From Rhizobiaceae bacterium (GTDB lineage: Bacteria > Pseudomonadota > Alphaproteobacteria > Rhizobiales > Rhizobiaceae): 6,119 bases of DNA. Under the pieces are notes generated by a model that saw nothing but the letters and a program-made list of their open reading frames with translations, was not told the origin of the DNA and searched no databases. The DNA lies in the NCBI GenBank assembly GCA_020696915.1, contig JAJFMR010000200.1:1-6119 (forward strand), read 5' to 3'. Each line of letters opens with the position of its first letter. Position 1 is the first letter of the stretch. Positions 1 through 6,119 of the stretch are shown here, piece by piece. Position numbers and translations under genes: made by a program.

Positions 1-846
1 GCGGGTATTGGGGTAGATCGTTGTTTTCAGATTCGAAAACCTCATAGCCGACAATCGCCATGCAAGGTCTTCAACCGCCTTGCCGCCGCGCGTCGCCGGG
101 TCGTCTGCCCCGCCCACCAGACTGAAGGGCAGATTCCGGCGGACGGCCCGCACCCGGTCGGAGCCGGCAAAGGCGAATGTGAACACGTCGCGCCACATGG
201 ACACCGACGCGTCCCAGCCACAGAGCGGGTCCGCGACGTATTTGTCGACCTCCTGCGTGTCGCGCGACAGCCAGTCGAACCCGGTGCGGCGGTCCGGCAC
301 GGCCTTCCCCCACGCCTCGAATGTGAGCTTCGGAAGGATACGCGAGGGCATGTCGGAACCGAGACGGAGTCTTTCCCAGAAAAGCAGCGTCTGCGCGAGC
401 CGGCCAGCGGGCCCGGTCGAGAAATTGGCGTTCCAGATCGCGGCGGCATGGGCGCTGCCCGGAAAGCGTCCAAGGAAGTTCATCGCAATCAGCCCGCCCA
501 TCGAGTGGCCGAACACGATGACGGGAAGGCGGGGATGCTCGGCGGCGATCACCCTGTTCACGTCCGCCATGTCGGAAAGCACCTTGGCGCCCCCATCGCC
601 ACTCCCGAACACGCCGCGCGGTGCATCCGGGGCTGTCGTAAAACCATGGCCGCGGTGGTCGTGGGCAAAGCTGGCAAAGCCGCGGTGGCTGAGAAACTCG
701 GCAAAGCGGGCATAGCGCGCCGCGTGCTCGGCCAGCCCATGGCTAATCTGGATGACGCCGCGCGGCTCGACGGCAGCCGAGCGCACGTAGACATTGAGCG
801 TCGCGCCCGTCGCCGAGGCAATTTTCCTCTGATGGTCGAACGGCAT
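1..846 (-). CDS. Alpha/beta hydrolase, lysophospholipase/monoacylglycerol lipase-like (C-terminus cut by window edge)
   Basis: Translating the minus strand from ATG at 846-844 gives 282 uninterrupted codons running off the left edge. The protein begins MPFDHQRKIASATG and has the alpha/beta hydrolase order: an oxyanion-loop motif HGLAEH (residues 36-41), HDHRGHG (62-68), the nucleophile elbow GHSMGG (113-118, Ser115) and an acid-residue region GGADDPAT (245-252, Asp248 or Asp249). The catalytic His should lie just beyond the visible end. This is the serine-hydrolase pattern of COG2267/Hydrolase_4, whose members hydrolyse lysophospholipids or monoacylglycerols. No signal peptide is seen, so a cytoplasmic enzyme is likely. 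Family members are usually about 310-320 residues, so perhaps 30-40 are missing. AAGAGG (plus-strand 854-859 read in reverse) lies 7 bases before the ATG and supports this start. The substrate cannot be told from sequence. The family call is firm; lipid specificity is inference. Confidence 0.93.
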   Translation of the reverse strand, partial: MPFDHQRKIASATGATLNVYVRSAAVEPRGVIQISHGLAEHAARYARFAEFLSHRGFASFAHDHRGHGFTTAPDAPRGVFGSGDGGAKVLSDMADVNRVIAAEHPRLPVIVFGHSMGGLIAMNFLGRFPGSAHAAAIWNANFSTGPAGRLAQTLLFWERLRLGSDMPSRILPKLTFEAWGKAVPDRRTGFDWLSRDTQEVDKYVADPLCGWDASVSMWRDVFTFAFAGSDRVRAVRRNLPFSLVGGADDPATRGGKAVEDLAWRLSAMRFSNLKTTIYPNTR

Positions 847-963
847 CTGCGGCCCTCTTCGCGAAAAAACCTTCGGCGAAGACGGCGCCGGGCGTCAAGC
901 GAGCCTCGGTCGGAACCAGCCGGCGCGTCAGCGCTTGTCGGCTGATAGCTAGAGGAGGCGAGA
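847..963. other. Divergent intergenic region between the hydrolase and DNA ligase genes
   Basis: These 117 bases must hold the start signals of both divergent genes. On the minus strand a TTGACG hexamer (898-893) could be a -35 for the hydrolase, but no good -10 follows at normal spacing. No convincing promoter pair is seen for the ligase. A short perfect hairpin CTTCG-G-CGAAG lies at 871-881, next to a run of six A (864-869). It is too short to call a terminator. No small gene is supported here. Confidence 0.4.
951..958 (+). promoter_or_regulatory. Strong ribosome binding site that fixes a TTG start for the DNA ligase
   Basis: AGAGGAGG is close to a perfect anti-16S match and sits 5 bases before TTG at 964. 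An in-frame TAG at 946-948 blocks any start further upstream. The next in-frame ATG (1039) would remove 25 residues and has no comparable site. This site therefore decides the start. Confidence 0.8.
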
Positions 964-2058
964 TTGGCAGACACGAGCAGAAGCAGCCGGCCTGACCGGG
1001 GCGCTGTGCCGGAACCGGGGCTTTCGCCGCTGGAGCCCATGGAAGCGCGGCAGGTCGATCGCCTGCCGGACACGCCGGGATGGCAGTTCGAACCCAAGTG
1101 GGACGGCTTCCGGTGCCTGGCTTCGAAGGGCGCAGGAAAAGTCGAGCTCTACGCCAAGTCGGGCAAGCCGCTCGGACGCTACTTTCCCGAGATCGTTTCG
1201 CTGGTCGCGGGATTGCCTGGCGACGGCTTCGTTCTGGATGGCGAGCTTGCCATTCCGGTCGGCGACACGCTGTCCTTCGACGCATTGCAGCTCCGCCTGC
1301 ACCCCGCCGAAAGCCGTGTCCGCAGACTGGCTGTGGAGACCCCTGCGATCCTGATCCTGTTCGACATTCCGAGCGACGAGAACGGCCGCGACCTGACCTC
1401 GATGCCGTTGACGGAGCGGCGGGCGGCGCTCGAGCGCTTCGTGCGGCGGGCCGGCCGCACAGGCGGCATCAGGCTGTCGCCCTGCACCCGGAGCCGCGAC
1501 GAGGCGAACGCATGGCTGAAGAATGCCGGCGGCGCGCTCGACGGCGTCATCGCCAAGCGCATCAATGGCGCCTACGAAGCGGGCGAACGCGCCATGCTCA
1601 AGGTGAAGCGAATCCGCTCGGCCGACTGCGTGGTGGGTGGGTTTCGCTACGGCACCGGCAGCAGGCTGGTCGGGTCGCTGCTGCTCGGCCTTTACGACGA
1701 TGATGGCAAGCTCCACCATGTCGGTTTCAGCTCGACGATCGCGGCGGCGGAACGCCGGACGCTGACCGAAAAGCTCGAGGCCCTGAAGGGCGGGCCCGGC
1801 TTCACCGGGCGCGCGCCGGGCGGCCCGAGCCGCTGGTCGACGGAGCGCTCTGTCGAATGGGAGAAGCTGCGGCCGGAACTGGTCGTGGAGGTCAGCTACG
1901 ATCATGTGGGCGGCGATCGTTTCCGGCACGGTACCAAGCTCATCCGCTGGCGGCCGGACAAGGCGCCGCGCCAATGCACGTTCGAGCAGCTGCAGCGGGA
2001 AGCGCGGCCGCAGAAGCTCGTCTCGGAAATGGTCGGGGCGCGTGCAAACGTGCCCTGA
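964..2058 (+). CDS. ATP-dependent DNA ligase, LigC type
   Basis: This 364-residue protein joins DNA nicks through a ligase-AMP intermediate. All nucleotidyltransferase motifs are visible: motif I EPKWDGFR (43-50, adenylated Lys45), motif III LDGELA (91-96), motif IIIa LFDIP (132-136), motif IV DGVIAKR (193-199, Lys198) and motif V LKVKR (212-216). An OB-fold domain of about 120 residues follows, with motif VI RWRPDK (328-333). No primase or 3'-phosphoesterase domain is fused, and length and order match stand-alone LigC ligases of COG1793 rather than LigD. LigC enzymes are linked to repair, backing up NHEJ or base-excision repair in mycobacteria; that role here is inferred by family. No Ku or LigD gene is in the window. 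Translation starts at TTG behind AGAGGAGG. The stop is 83 bases before ettA, so the two may be separate transcription units. Confidence 0.95.
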   Translation: MADTSRSSRPDRGAVPEPGLSPLEPMEARQVDRLPDTPGWQFEPKWDGFRCLASKGAGKVELYAKSGKPLGRYFPEIVSLVAGLPGDGFVLDGELAIPVGDTLSFDALQLRLHPAESRVRRLAVETPAILILFDIPSDENGRDLTSMPLTERRAALERFVRRAGRTGGIRLSPCTRSRDEANAWLKNAGGALDGVIAKRINGAYEAGERAMLKVKRIRSADCVVGGFRYGTGSRLVGSLLLGLYDDDGKLHHVGFSSTIAAAERRTLTEKLEALKGGPGFTGRAPGGPSRWSTERSVEWEKLRPELVVEVSYDHVGGDRFRHGTKLIRWRPDKAPRQCTFEQLQREARPQKLVSEMVGARANVP

Positions 2059-2074
2059 GCGGCCACAATGCCGA

Positions 2075-2103
2075 TTGCCGTCAAAGGCGGCATCGCCTAC
2101 ATA
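2075..2103 (+). promoter_or_regulatory. Candidate sigma70-type promoter of ettA
   Basis: TTGCCG (2075-2080) and TACATA (2098-2103) are separated by exactly 17 bases, and the pair lies in the short gap between the ligase stop and the ettA start. The predicted start point near 2110 would leave a leader of about 30 bases. A 5-bp inverted repeat, TGCCG (2076-2080) and CGGCA (2088-2092), overlaps the -35. The call rests on hexamer resemblance and placement only. Confidence 0.45.
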
Positions 2104-2125
2104 GCGCGCAAATCTCCGCAATCTC

Positions 2126-2131
2126 GAAGGA
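2126..2131 (+). promoter_or_regulatory. Ribosome binding site supporting the GTG start of ettA
   Basis: GAAGGA lies 10 bases before GTG at 2142. The frame stays open upstream into the ligase gene as far as an ATG at 1857, so the site and the conserved EttA N-terminus (ARQFIYHM) are what place the start. Confidence 0.6.
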
Positions 2132-2141
2132 TCATGCGCGC

Positions 2142-3791
<1,650 letters not shown>

Positions 3792-3811
3792 AACGTTTGA
3801 CGACCTGCAGA

Positions 3812-3820
3812 TGCTATGAT
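3812..3820 (+). promoter_or_regulatory. Candidate extended -10 promoter element
   Basis: TGCTATGAT fits the extended -10 pattern TGnTAnnnT, with a -10 hexamer one base off consensus. Upstream TTGACA (3780-3785) and TTGACG (3797-3802) are 29 and 12 bases away, neither the normal 16-18, so any activity would depend on the extended -10. A transcript would start near 3827 and cover the rest of the gap and possibly the ketoacyl synthase gene. Confidence 0.3.
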
Positions 3821-3858
3821 CGGGGCGATAGCCAGTACATGAACTGGTGGTGCGCAAC

Positions 3859-3910
3859 CGTTTCCGATTTCGAGGATACGGGTACCGCCATCATCAATCC
3901 ATTGGAAACG
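3859..3910. repeat. Inverted repeat CGTTTCC / GGAAACG
   Basis: Perfect 7-bp arms at 3859-3865 and 3904-3910 enclose 38 bases. There is no T-run after the second arm, so it is not a standard terminator. It could be a spaced operator or the closing stem of an RNA. Chance is not excluded. Confidence 0.3.
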
Positions 3911-3925
3911 TTCTGACCCAGCCGG

Positions 3926-3944
3926 GGTGCGACCCAGGTGCGAC
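3926..3944. repeat. Tandem 8-base repeat GGTGCGAC with 11-base period
   Basis: GGTGCGAC occurs at 3926-3933 and 3937-3944 with CCA between. The 11-base period is about one helical turn, which would put both copies on one DNA face. This suits a regulator binding site but is not proof of one. Confidence 0.35.
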
Positions 3945-4094
3945 GCTCCCGTCTTTGCATTGCAGACAAACTGAACTAAACCCGCTTCGCGGACGGCTGA
4001 CGCAACCGTTCGCTGTTCCATCAGCATTGCGGCCTGCAGCGCATCACCCGATCTCTCGAGCCCGCGCCTCCCGCTGCTTACCAGGACGGAGTGA

Positions 4095-5216
4095 ATGAAC
4101 CGGGTTGTCATCAGCGGGGTCGGGACGGAGATCCCGCAAGCCTCGATTTCGAACGAAGAGCTGGTAGCAAGCTTCAATCTCTGGGTGGATCGCGAGAACG
4201 AGCGCCGGCGCGCGACGGGCGGCGATCCGCTGCAGAAGTCGGACAGCGAATTCATCGTCTACGCGTCCGGCGTCAGGAACCGTCATGTGCTGGTACTCGA
4301 CGGCATCCTCGATCCCGACCGGATGACCCCGAGGATCCCGCCGCGCGCCGACGACGAGCTCTCCGTGGAGGCCGAGTTCGGACTGGCGGCCGCGCGGCGC
4401 GCTCTCGATCATGCCGGGATAGCCGGCAACGACATCGACCTGGTCATCTGCGCGGCATCGCACCAGCAGCGGCCCTATCCGGCCCTGGCCATCGAGATCC
4501 AGAGCGAGATCGGCGCAAAGGGCGCCGGCTTCGACATGAATCTCGGCTGCTCCTCGGCTGCGGCGGCGCTCCACGTCGCCTTCAACCTCGTGCGCGCCGG
4601 CGCCCACCGGCGCGTGCTGATCGTGACGCCGGAAATCATTTCCGGACACCTCAACTTTCGCGATCGGCAGACTCATTTCATCTTCGGCGACGCGGCGGTG
4701 GCCATGGTGGTCGAGGCCACGGGCGAAGGAGAGGCGCGCGCCGGCCGGCTGGAAGTGCTCGACACGCGAAGCTGGACGCAGTTCTCGAACGCCATCCGGA
4801 CGAATTTCGGGTTCCTGGTGCGCGCCGGACAGGAAGACACCTCCGTGGTGCAGATGGAGGGGAACATGATCAAGCAGGTCGGCAACAAGGTCTTCAAGGA
4901 AGTCACGGTTGCCGGGCACCGCTTCATCGTCGGCTTTCTCGCCGAGCACGGGCTGACCCCGAAGGACATGCGCCGGTTCTGGCTGCATCAGGCGAACGCC
5001 AGGATGAACGCCATGATCCTCAAGCTCGCATTCGGCCACGAGGTCGGCCACGACCGGGCTCCGATGGTGCTGGACCGCCTCGGAAACACTGCGGCGGCCG
5101 GAGCAATCGTGGCGCTCTCCGAAAACCATGAGGACATGCAGCCGGGCGAACTCGGCCTGCTCTGCGCCTTCGGCGCCGGCTATTCGATCGGCGCGGCGCT
5201 GCTCCGGATGCAGTGA
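4095..5216 (+). CDS. Beta-ketoacyl-ACP synthase III, beta-ketodecanoyl-ACP synthase type
   Basis: This 373-residue thiolase-fold enzyme condenses an acyl-CoA with malonyl-ACP. The FabH triad is present: Cys152 in NLGCSSAAAALH, His298 in WLHQAN and Asn331 in GNTAAAGA. The C-terminal loop is FGAGYSIGAALL (359-370). It is longer than housekeeping FabH (about 320 residues). From memory it closely matches Pseudomonas aeruginosa PA3286: shared blocks include SISNEELV near the N-terminus, an RNR/ILDP region (61-74), GHLNFRDR (184-191) with HFIFGDA (194-200), and TQFSNAIRTNFGF (228-240). PA3286 is known to take octanoyl-CoA from beta-oxidation into fatty acid synthesis; the same substrate here is inference. 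A site AGGACGGAG (4083-4091) precedes ATG 4095. No other fatty acid genes flank it, and it converges on the DUF2293 gene with a 35-base gap. A role in a specialised lipid rather than bulk synthesis is possible. Confidence 0.93.
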   Translation: MNRVVISGVGTEIPQASISNEELVASFNLWVDRENERRRATGGDPLQKSDSEFIVYASGVRNRHVLVLDGILDPDRMTPRIPPRADDELSVEAEFGLAAARRALDHAGIAGNDIDLVICAASHQQRPYPALAIEIQSEIGAKGAGFDMNLGCSSAAAALHVAFNLVRAGAHRRVLIVTPEIISGHLNFRDRQTHFIFGDAAVAMVVEATGEGEARAGRLEVLDTRSWTQFSNAIRTNFGFLVRAGQEDTSVVQMEGNMIKQVGNKVFKEVTVAGHRFIVGFLAEHGLTPKDMRRFWLHQANARMNAMILKLAFGHEVGHDRAPMVLDRLGNTAAAGAIVALSENHEDMQPGELGLLCAFGAGYSIGAALLRMQ

Positions 5217-5218
5217 AG

Positions 5219-5250
5219 AAAAACCGGCCGGCATCCATCCGCCGAATGCC
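5219..5250 (-). terminator. Possible weak terminator of the trmO-DUF2293 unit
   Basis: Read on the minus strand, GGCAT (5250-5246) pairs with ATGCC (5234-5230), then comes GGCCGG and TTTTT (5223-5219). An alternative stem CGGC/GCCG (5244-5241 with 5232-5229) overlaps it. The stem is short and the T-run starts 6 bases after it, so this is a weak candidate. It lies in the 35-base gap between convergent genes, where a terminator is expected. Confidence 0.3.
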
Positions 5251-5251
5251 T

Positions 5252-5563
5252 CTACCCCTCCTCGTCCGCATCCAGCAATCGCGTGGCGCGCCAGCCGGTC
5301 AGCACCGTGTTGATCCTGTCGACGACGAAGAAGCGTGCCGAGTCTCGATCGTAGCCTTCGGCAAGGAGCTTCTCGTATTCCGTATGCCGATGGCGGACAT
5401 GGGCGATGGTCGCCAGCCATACGGCAACGGTCGGCGGCAGCGTTCTCATGTGCTTCGCCGCCGCTTCGGCGCGGATCGCCTCGATGTCCGCAAAGGGCGC
5501 CATGGGCAGCAGCGCCGTCACGGCCCTGGCCAGGGCACGGCGCCGTCCCGTCGGTCTGGTCAT
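5252..5563 (-). CDS. DUF2293 domain protein (unknown function)
   Basis: The product is 103 residues, starting MTRPTGRRRALARAVTALLP. I recognise it as DUF2293, a small family common in rhizobia and relatives with no established function. The N-terminus is basic (Arg at 3, 7-9 and 13). The middle has a conserved-looking LPP (42-44), a His/Arg-rich stretch HVRHRH (55-60), and YDRDSARFFV (71-80). The tail is acidic (DADEEG). There is no signal peptide or membrane segment, so it is probably cytoplasmic. The basic, His-rich character would allow nucleic-acid or metal binding, but that is speculation. Its ATG overlaps the trmO stop as ATGA, and AAGGGA lies just upstream within trmO, so translation is probably coupled. 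The frame stays open upstream as a longer shadow of trmO in another phase; the family N-terminus and coupling support the start at 5563. Confidence 0.85.
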   Translation of the reverse strand: MTRPTGRRRALARAVTALLPMAPFADIEAIRAEAAAKHMRTLPPTVAVWLATIAHVRHRHTEYEKLLAEGYDRDSARFFVVDRINTVLTGWRATRLLDADEEG

Positions 5564-6003
5564 CTTCCCTTGACGGCGTCGGGCCGCGTCGCATCCGGGA
5601 ATGCGTCGATCGAGGCGAGATAGGGCTTCACGTCGATGACAGGCGTTCCGTCGAGCACGTCGATGGCGTCGAGCTCCAGCCTGCCTGCCGGCTGGTCGAG
5701 CGCCATGAGCCTTGCCACGTGGAGGCCTATCGGGTTGGGGCGGACGGGCGAGCGCAGCGCAAAGACGCCTCTTGCCTCGAGGGCATGACGCGGAGCCTGG
5801 ACGATCAGGTTGCGCGGCGCATGCTCGAGCCAGGTGAGAATGACGACATGGCTGGCGCTGGAAAGCCCGCCCAGGCCCGGCCTGAATGCGGGAAGGAGCT
5901 CCAGCCCCGCCGGCCTGCCCGTCGCCCGCGCGGCGTCCATGTTCTTCGGGCATTCCCGCCGGGTTTTCCATGGCGAGGTCGGCGCCTTCCGGCGCACAGC
6001 CAT
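5560..6003 (-). CDS. trmO: tRNA (N6-threonylcarbamoyladenosine(37)-N6)-methyltransferase TrmO
   Basis: The 147-residue product belongs to the TrmO/TsaA (YaeB, UPF0066) family. These enzymes use S-adenosylmethionine to methylate t6A at position 37 of threonine tRNAs, giving m6t6A and improving decoding. Family signatures are clear: SPWKTRRECPKN (10-21), SHVVILTWLEHAPR (51-64), GVFALRSPVRPNPIGL (79-94) and DVLDGTPVIDVKPYL (115-129). It lacks the extra C-terminal domain of E. coli TrmO (235 residues), like many short homologues. The N-terminus is odd: the usual first strand (pattern F-x-x-I-G-x-I-R) before SPW is missing or replaced by MAVRRKAPT, and no clear ribosome binding site precedes ATG 6003. 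No in-frame ATG, GTG or TTG exists upstream before a stop, although upstream codons would read FPPIG. The start is therefore the least certain part. It overlaps the DUF2293 gene by 4 bases and is divergent from the gene at 6079. Confidence 0.9.
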   Translation of the reverse strand: MAVRRKAPTSPWKTRRECPKNMDAARATGRPAGLELLPAFRPGLGGLSSASHVVILTWLEHAPRNLIVQAPRHALEARGVFALRSPVRPNPIGLHVARLMALDQPAGRLELDAIDVLDGTPVIDVKPYLASIDAFPDATRPDAVKGR

Positions 6004-6033
6004 TCGTGTGTTCTTGCCAATTGGTGGAAAATC

Positions 6034-6053
6034 ACATAAACATATCTTTATAT
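6034..6053. promoter_or_regulatory. AT-rich imperfect palindrome, candidate operator between divergent genes
   Basis: The 20-base element has arms ATAAA (6036-6040) and TTTAT (6047-6051) around a central ATAT (6042-6045). Eight of ten base pairs are symmetric; mismatches are at 6035/6052 and 6041/6046. It lies in a 75-base gap between trmO and the right-edge gene, in a strongly AT-rich patch within GC-rich sequence. TTGGTG (6021-6026) and TATCTT (6043-6048), 16 bases apart, are a weak plus-strand promoter pair that the palindrome would overlap, as expected for repression. Size and symmetry suit a dimeric helix-turn-helix protein such as an ArsR-family member; that assignment is inference. Confidence 0.45.
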
Positions 6054-6078
6054 CTGAAGTGCCGGAGGCGAAGCCACG

Positions 6079-6119
6079 ATGACTCTCACCCTCGATCGGC
6101 TCGTTGATACATTGAAGGC
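6079..6119 (+). CDS. Start of a gene cut by the right edge; possibly an ArsR-family regulator
   Basis: Only 13 full codons are visible, reading MTLTLDRLVDTLK. GGAGG (6064-6068) lies 10 bases before ATG. An in-frame TGA at 6055-6057, with no other start codon after it, makes this the start. The short N-terminus resembles that of rhizobial ArsR-type regulators fused to a SAM-dependent methyltransferase, which often begin with an LxxLVDTLKAAGEPTR-like stretch and sit near methionine-cycle genes. Thirteen residues cannot prove this, so the identity is a guess from memory. The operator-like palindrome just upstream would fit an autoregulated repressor. Confidence 0.6.
   Translation, partial: MTLTLDRLVDTLK

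Larger units (their letters stand above)
3792..4094. other. 303-base intergenic region between ettA and the ketoacyl synthase gene
   Basis: No convincing protein gene is seen. A 25-codon reading frame (ATG 3839 to TGA 3914-3916, starting MNWWCATVSDFED) has no clear ribosome binding site. Structure that is visible: a perfect -35-like TTGACA (3780-3785) overlapping the end of ettA; an 8-bp palindrome AAACGTTT (3791-3798); an extended -10 at 3812-3820; an inverted repeat; a tandem GGTGCGAC pair; and a TGCA-T-TGCA palindrome at 3956-3964. A weak stem GACG/CGTC followed by TTT (3942-3956) could end ettA transcription but is only 4 bp. The region also carries the leader of the downstream gene, for which no clear promoter pair was found. 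Confidence 0.5.

Noticed and set aside
80..715. 211-codon plus-strand frame opposite the hydrolase
   Set aside because: The minus strand has a clear alpha/beta hydrolase with its nucleophile elbow; the plus frame is low-information and resembles no family.
1857..2141. 95-codon N-terminal extension of EttA from ATG 1857
   Set aside because: It lies inside the ligase gene in another frame. The conserved EttA N-terminus begins at GTG 2142 with a ribosome binding site.
3839..3916. 25-codon frame MNWWCATVSDFED... as a small protein or leader peptide
   Set aside because: No clear ribosome binding site, and no attenuator-like run of one amino acid. Kept only as a note in the intergenic entry.
3847..4098. 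83-codon frame in the ettA-ketoacyl synthase gap
   Set aside because: It has no good ribosome binding site and an Arg/Pro/His-rich, non-protein-like composition, and it runs into the start of the next gene.
4044..5594. 516-codon open frame on the minus strand across the ketoacyl synthase gene and part of the DUF2293 gene
   Set aside because: It overlaps two well-supported genes. Its residue make-up is that of an antisense GC-rich frame, and no family is recognisable.
5335..6039. 234-codon plus-strand frame opposite trmO and DUF2293
   Set aside because: It is antisense to two recognised genes and has no recognisable domain.
6004..6078. SAM or SAH riboswitch upstream of the right-edge gene
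   Set aside because: The 75-base gap is too short and shows no recognisable conserved core or multi-stem structure; the palindrome fits a DNA operator better.

Overview
The window comes from a high-G+C chromosome. Gene content, codon use and protein sequences point to an alphaproteobacterium, most likely of the order Hyphomicrobiales (Mesorhizobium/Aminobacter-like). This is inferred from recognisable protein families, not from a marker gene. It reads as ordinary core and soft-core chromosome: no insertion sequence, phage gene, CRISPR array, rRNA or tRNA was seen.

Layout, left to right. (1) Positions 1-846, minus strand: an alpha/beta hydrolase of the lysophospholipase/monoacylglycerol lipase type, whose C-terminus lies beyond the left edge. 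(2) Positions 847-963: a divergent intergenic region. (3) Positions 964-2058, plus strand: a stand-alone LigC-type ATP-dependent DNA ligase starting at TTG behind a very strong ribosome binding site. (4) Positions 2142-3791, plus strand: ettA, the ribosome-associated ABC-F ATPase, starting at GTG and preceded by a reasonable sigma70-like promoter. (5) Positions 3792-4094: about 300 bases without a convincing gene, but with an extended -10 element, an inverted repeat and a short tandem repeat spaced by 11 bases. (6) Positions 4095-5216, plus strand: a ketoacyl-ACP synthase III of the beta-ketodecanoyl-ACP synthase type. (7) Positions 5252-6003, minus strand, convergent with (6): a two-gene unit in which trmO (tRNA t6A37 N6-methyltransferase) overlaps a small DUF2293 gene by ATGA. 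(8) Positions 6004-6078: a short AT-rich divergent region with an imperfect palindrome that looks like an operator. (9) Position 6079 onward, plus strand: the first 13 codons of another gene, cut by the right edge, tentatively an ArsR-family regulator.

The genes do not form one pathway. Two act on translation (EttA on the ribosome, TrmO on tRNA position 37), one on DNA strand joining, one on lipid hydrolysis and one on acyl-chain initiation. Only trmO and the DUF2293 gene look co-translated.

I found no convincing undescribed system. The points most worth a second look are the operator-like palindrome between trmO and the right-edge gene, the abnormally short and poorly started N-terminus of TrmO, the tight coupling of trmO to DUF2293, and the structured region between ettA and the ketoacyl synthase.
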